Shown here: in pieces, positions 19,200 to 21,900 of the stretch
How positions within the stretch are numbered: the stretch's first letter is position 1
Layout of the letters: every line of letters begins with the position of its first letter
Virus record (IMG/VR): IMGVR_UViG_3300032235_000595
Span: 1 to 21,900 of that record
DNA length: 21,900 nt
Strand: one strand, 5' to 3'
Origin: a virus
Program-made: the position numbers and the translations under genes
Notes under the pieces: model-generated
The model's input: only the letters and a program-made list of their open reading frames with translations
Told to the model about the DNA's origin: nothing
Database searches by the model: none

Positions 19200-19631
19200 C
19201 CTAGGCCTTTCGAGGACTATTAAATTTTCTAGACGACAAAACTCCGGAATTTCTTCTAATTTTATCGGATGATGATCGTTAAAATTCAAAGCCCATTCAT
19301 TATCTATAATCACTGCATTATACAATCTATTGTTTTTATTGTCTACCAAAGTTCTAATTTCTACTAGACTTTTTTTAAATTTCTCTGTAAGCAGCAATGT
19401 ATATCCTATCATCGCTGCTTTGGAAAAATCATCATATAGATTTTCTACAATGAGTTCCCATGGTGTAGGCCAACTAGCTTGATAGAACGGATCTAGTTTT
19501 GGTTTACCATGGGAAAAAGGAGCATTAGCCCAAAAATCTATAACCAATTCTAATGGATTTTCGCTATTATCAATTTCTTTTCTAATAGCCGACCAGGAGG
19601 CTAGCCGTTTGTCTTCGTCTAACTTAAACAT
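19197..19631 (-). CDS. conserved T4-like marine phage protein, function unknown
   Basis: A 144-residue protein with patterns I recall from T4-like marine phages: DEDKRLASWSAIRKEI, DFWANAPF, DPFYQASWPTPWELIVENLYDD and KAAMIGYTLLLTEKFK. It is soluble and mixed alpha/beta by appearance, with no catalytic motif visible. Its start overlaps the tail-fibre stop (ATG at 19631 shares bases with TAA). Grouping with tail and exonuclease genes suggests a role in late functions or DNA processing, without further support. Confidence 0.75.
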   Translation of the reverse strand: MFKLDEDKRLASWSAIRKEIDNSENPLELVIDFWANAPFSHGKPKLDPFYQASWPTPWELIVENLYDDFSKAAMIGYTLLLTEKFKKSLVEIRTLVDNKNNRLYNAVIIDNEWALNFNDHHPIKLEEIPEFCRLENLIVLERPR

Positions 19632-21226
19632 TATTGACTGACGTTAGCGTTGTAAGAAATTGTTCCATCGATGCCTATGTTGTTTGCTTTGACTATTATA
19701 GCATCGGAACGTGATAAATCAACGGAAAAGATTGTATCTCCGTCATTAACTCCATTATATGTAAAGTTATCAGCGATTGTTGCCGATGTATCTTTAACTG
19801 CAATAGATAGCGTACCTCTTCTTACAGTATTAGATTTAGTTAACACATAATCAATTTCAATATTTTGACCAGGACTTGTAATACTAGTAATGGTATAGGT
19901 TGACTTTGGCCATACAAAGACGTTGAACGTGCCCACACCTGGCATAGATACTGGCTTAGTAGTAATAGCGCCAAACACTCCTGGTCCATATACTACAGGC
20001 TTGATAGAAGTAAACGCTGCAACACTGCTAGTATTGATTACATCTAATCTAGCAAAAGAGTCATCAACTGACGAATTTCCGAAGCTATTAAATGAAATAA
20101 CGTCGTGTCTTTGCGCGATTTCACCAGTAACTGACCCAAATCCGATGCCGACGTTAGTATAGCTGTTGTTCGAGCTTTTAATGCTAGATACACCAGTTAC
20201 GTTTGCGCCAACAAACAACCCTTCTTTGTTGATTACACTGAAATTATTTTCAGTGATGTTAACACGAGTCGGTCCTGTGATTCTGCCAGCTAGTCCTGTT
20301 AATGTTTTTGCAAAAGAAATACCTGCGTCGAGATCTTTAAACGTATTTCGAGTAATGTTAATGTTTTTAACATCATAGTCGCTGACAACGCCGTTACTTA
20401 ATTTTCTAAAAACACAGTCTTTAATCGTAACGTTGTCACAGACTACACTACCGTTTCCTCTAAGACTAACGGCAGTGGCCATTGTGCTAGTGTTATTAGC
20501 AAGTGCAAAATTTCCTCTAAACTCACAATCTTCAATGATAGAATCAGACAAGCAGTCTAAGTTCATAATTGGATTTGCATTAGTCAAAGAAGATTGGAAA
20601 GTAATTCCGTCAATTCTAACATTTTGAGGAGTTCGAGTTGACGAAGCAATACTGTTTAGAGTTCTTCCAAGTCCATCAACAGTTTGAAACATCGGTGAAG
20701 TTGAATTATTGATAATAATAGACTTATTACGGCCTGCACCAGAAATTTCTGTGTTTGGCGGAAGGAAAATAGTTCCTGTAATTACATATGTACCTTCAGG
20801 AAAGATTAATTTCTTAGATCCAGTTAACGTTCCTGTTGAAACGTGATTGACTGCACGTTGAATAGCAGACGTTGCAAATGTTTCGTTGGCAATAAAATCA
20901 TTTAGGTTAACAATGTCGTCTAGTTTCTTTTGTATAGTTCTAGTAACATATGGATCAGAATTAGGTCCGGTTTGAACAGTAGGACCACTTTCAGTGTTAG
21001 AGTAAATGTAGTTAGGAGAGGTTAGTAAGAAAAAGTTAGTGTCGTTTGTGGTAAGAATGCGTGTATTCCCAACAGCTGGAGCACCTTCGCTAACAGCACC
21101 GTTACCGATATAAAGCTGCTGTTCGTCGATGCTCCACCCAAATTCACCGCTGGCAAGTTGAGGGAACCCAGCTTGAGATGTTCTACCTCTGCGTACTTGA
21201 ACTCTTGAAATTTGGATTACTGCCAC
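19631..21226 (-). CDS. tail fibre or tail spike with beta-helix domain
   Basis: A 531-residue protein. The N-terminus (about 1-65, VQVRRGRTSQAGFPQLASGE, then FGWSIDEQQLYIGNG) matches the virion-attachment start of many phage fibres, as in Mtd-like N-domains. Residues about 100-380 form a right-handed beta-helix of the pectate-lyase-3 type: the entry AIQRAVNHV, KKLIFPEGTYVITGTIFLP, then repeated ITFQSS, IEDCEFRGN, IKDCVFRKL, ITRNTFKDL and ITENNFSV rungs. The last 130 residues are a beta-rich C-terminal domain. It probably binds or cleaves a surface glycan of the host. The start codon is GTG, with AGGAGA upstream. Confidence 0.9.
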   Translation of the reverse strand: MAVIQISRVQVRRGRTSQAGFPQLASGEFGWSIDEQQLYIGNGAVSEGAPAVGNTRILTTNDTNFFLLTSPNYIYSNTESGPTVQTGPNSDPYVTRTIQKKLDDIVNLNDFIANETFATSAIQRAVNHVSTGTLTGSKKLIFPEGTYVITGTIFLPPNTEISGAGRNKSIIINNSTSPMFQTVDGLGRTLNSIASSTRTPQNVRIDGITFQSSLTNANPIMNLDCLSDSIIEDCEFRGNFALANNTSTMATAVSLRGNGSVVCDNVTIKDCVFRKLSNGVVSDYDVKNINITRNTFKDLDAGISFAKTLTGLAGRITGPTRVNITENNFSVINKEGLFVGANVTGVSSIKSSNNSYTNVGIGFGSVTGEIAQRHDVISFNSFGNSSVDDSFARLDVINTSSVAAFTSIKPVVYGPGVFGAITTKPVSMPGVGTFNVFVWPKSTYTITSITSPGQNIEIDYVLTKSNTVRRGTLSIAVKDTSATIADNFTYNGVNDGDTIFSVDLSRSDAIIVKANNIGIDGTISYNANVSQ

Positions 21227-21247
21227 AATAAATTCTCCTATTATAGG

Positions 21248-21254
21248 ATATTTA
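21248..21254 (-). promoter_or_regulatory. T4-late-type element overlapping a stop codon (tail fibre)
   Basis: On the minus strand GGATAAATATCC contains TAAATAT, starting at the TAA of the exonuclease gene (21252) and lying 21 bases before the tail-fibre GTG. It is the best match to TATAAATA in the window apart from TATAAAATA at the nrdB stop. Confidence 0.6.
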
Positions 21255-21900
21255 TCCGGTCAGCAGTTGTTTCATTCCCTGCATACCAATGGTATAATAT
21301 TCTTCGACCTTGGCTAGCCACATATCTTGATACTTGTTAAAATTATCTGGGGTTAGCTCAAACTGCTGATAGACTTCACCGCCGGGTTTAATAGTATCAT
21401 CCCCGCGACTGCACATAAAAATGATGCCGCGCTTAATGTCAGTACCGTAAACTTCATTGTGAGCCATTGCATATGCAACTAGCTGCATATAATAGTCTTC
21501 GACCCATTCTTCTTTTTTAGGCTTGTTGGTTTGCTTATGATCCATTATAGCAGGATTACCTTTGAATACTCCTACTAAGTCAGTGGTTCCTGAATATAGT
21601 CCGGGAAAGTAAAGGCTTTGTTCCATTGCCCATACTTCATCTAGGTGAACCAGTCCGTTTTGAATAATAACTTCTGCCATAGCATTCGCTTTGACATGTA
21701 CTGGATTGTTGCCGGGTTGTCGAGGCAATCCTGCTAGAAACCGTTCTAAGTTTCCGTGCATTGCAGTACCAACGCCAGAAGCTTCTTTGGTAATTTGAGC
21801 TGCTTTTTCTACCCCTACTCTTTTCTTCCACTCATTTAAATGAGTCATATCTTTTGTAGCAGATAGGATTGTTGTTACTGATGGAAGTTTTTCACCATCA
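21252..21900 (-). CDS. PD-(D/E)XK exonuclease, N-terminus beyond the window
   Basis: The reading frame stays open past an internal ATG at 21848 to the right edge, where DGEKLPSVTTILSATKDM is encoded; the start is outside. The visible 215 residues show the RecB-like nuclease pattern: VGTAMHGNLERFL (His motif), SGTTDLVGVFKG with the first acidic ligand, PAIMDHKQT as the D-x-K strand, and YYMQLVAYAMAH as the QxxxY helix. Phage enzymes of this type process DNA ends in recombination or replication. The stop codon TAA forms the start of the late-type element for the tail fibre. Confidence 0.9.
   Translation of the reverse strand, partial: DGEKLPSVTTILSATKDMTHLNEWKKRVGVEKAAQITKEASGVGTAMHGNLERFLAGLPRQPGNNPVHVKANAMAEVIIQNGLVHLDEVWAMEQSLYFPGLYSGTTDLVGVFKGNPAIMDHKQTNKPKKEEWVEDYYMQLVAYAMAHNEVYGTDIKRGIIFMCSRGDDTIKPGGEVYQQFELTPDNFNKYQDMWLAKVEEYYTIGMQGMKQLLTG

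Noticed and set aside
1-21900. Genome-wide TAG recoding (code 15) within this window
   Set aside because: All long genes are full length under the standard code and three small genes appear to use TAG as a stop, so recoding cannot be shown here.
1-21900. CRISPR array, insertion sequence or integration site
   Set aside because: No regularly spaced direct repeats, transposase, integrase or terminal inverted repeats were seen; the repeats found are within the curlin coding sequence.

Overview
The window looks like part of a large T4-like (myovirus-type) marine phage genome whose host is probably an alphaproteobacterium. Phage origin is supported by a tail fibre with a beta-helix domain, a PD-(D/E)XK exonuclease, a phage-style nucleotide block (nrdA, nrdB, glutaredoxin, thyX), a CHAP lysin, many small overlapping genes and T4-late-type TAAATAT elements. 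The host guess rests mainly on a circularly permuted, two-piece tmRNA, a form typical of alphaproteobacteria, with tag AANDNNVDLALAA. All genes but one lie on the minus strand, so transcription runs from high to low coordinates.

Right part (about 21900 down to 12600): exonuclease, tail fibre, a conserved phage protein, nrdA, a small protein, nrdB, glutaredoxin, a structural-type protein, two small proteins, thyX, an Sm-like protein and a CHAP hydrolase. Several units start just after a TAAATAT element, often sharing bases with the stop codon of the gene before.

Middle (12596 down to 7033): one tightly packed unit of two paralogous membrane proteins, a small charged ORF, csgF, csgG, a curlin-repeat protein, a FecR-domain protein and a CHASE2 adenylate cyclase. 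This is a phage-borne curli-type secretion and fibre module with a putative cAMP enzyme attached.

Left part (7031 down to 1): short units, several with near-perfect sigma-70 promoters. They hold a Nudix hydrolase, a His/Arg-rich exported protein, the permuted tmRNA with a protein gene between its two pieces, a Bax-inhibitor-1 membrane protein, a Pth2-like protein, a structured RNA leader before a small Cys-rich ORF, an outer-membrane barrel, a peroxiredoxin, a DUF3307 protein, two tRNAs with the amber anticodon CUA, a lipoprotein and a run of small proteins. One plus-strand gene (262-726) faces them.

Two themes stand out. One is translation rescue and recoding: tmRNA, a Pth2-like protein and two amber-suppressor tRNAs, with TAG stops found only near those tRNAs. 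The other is envelope remodelling: CsgG/CsgF/curlin, an outer-membrane barrel, a lipoprotein and other exported proteins.
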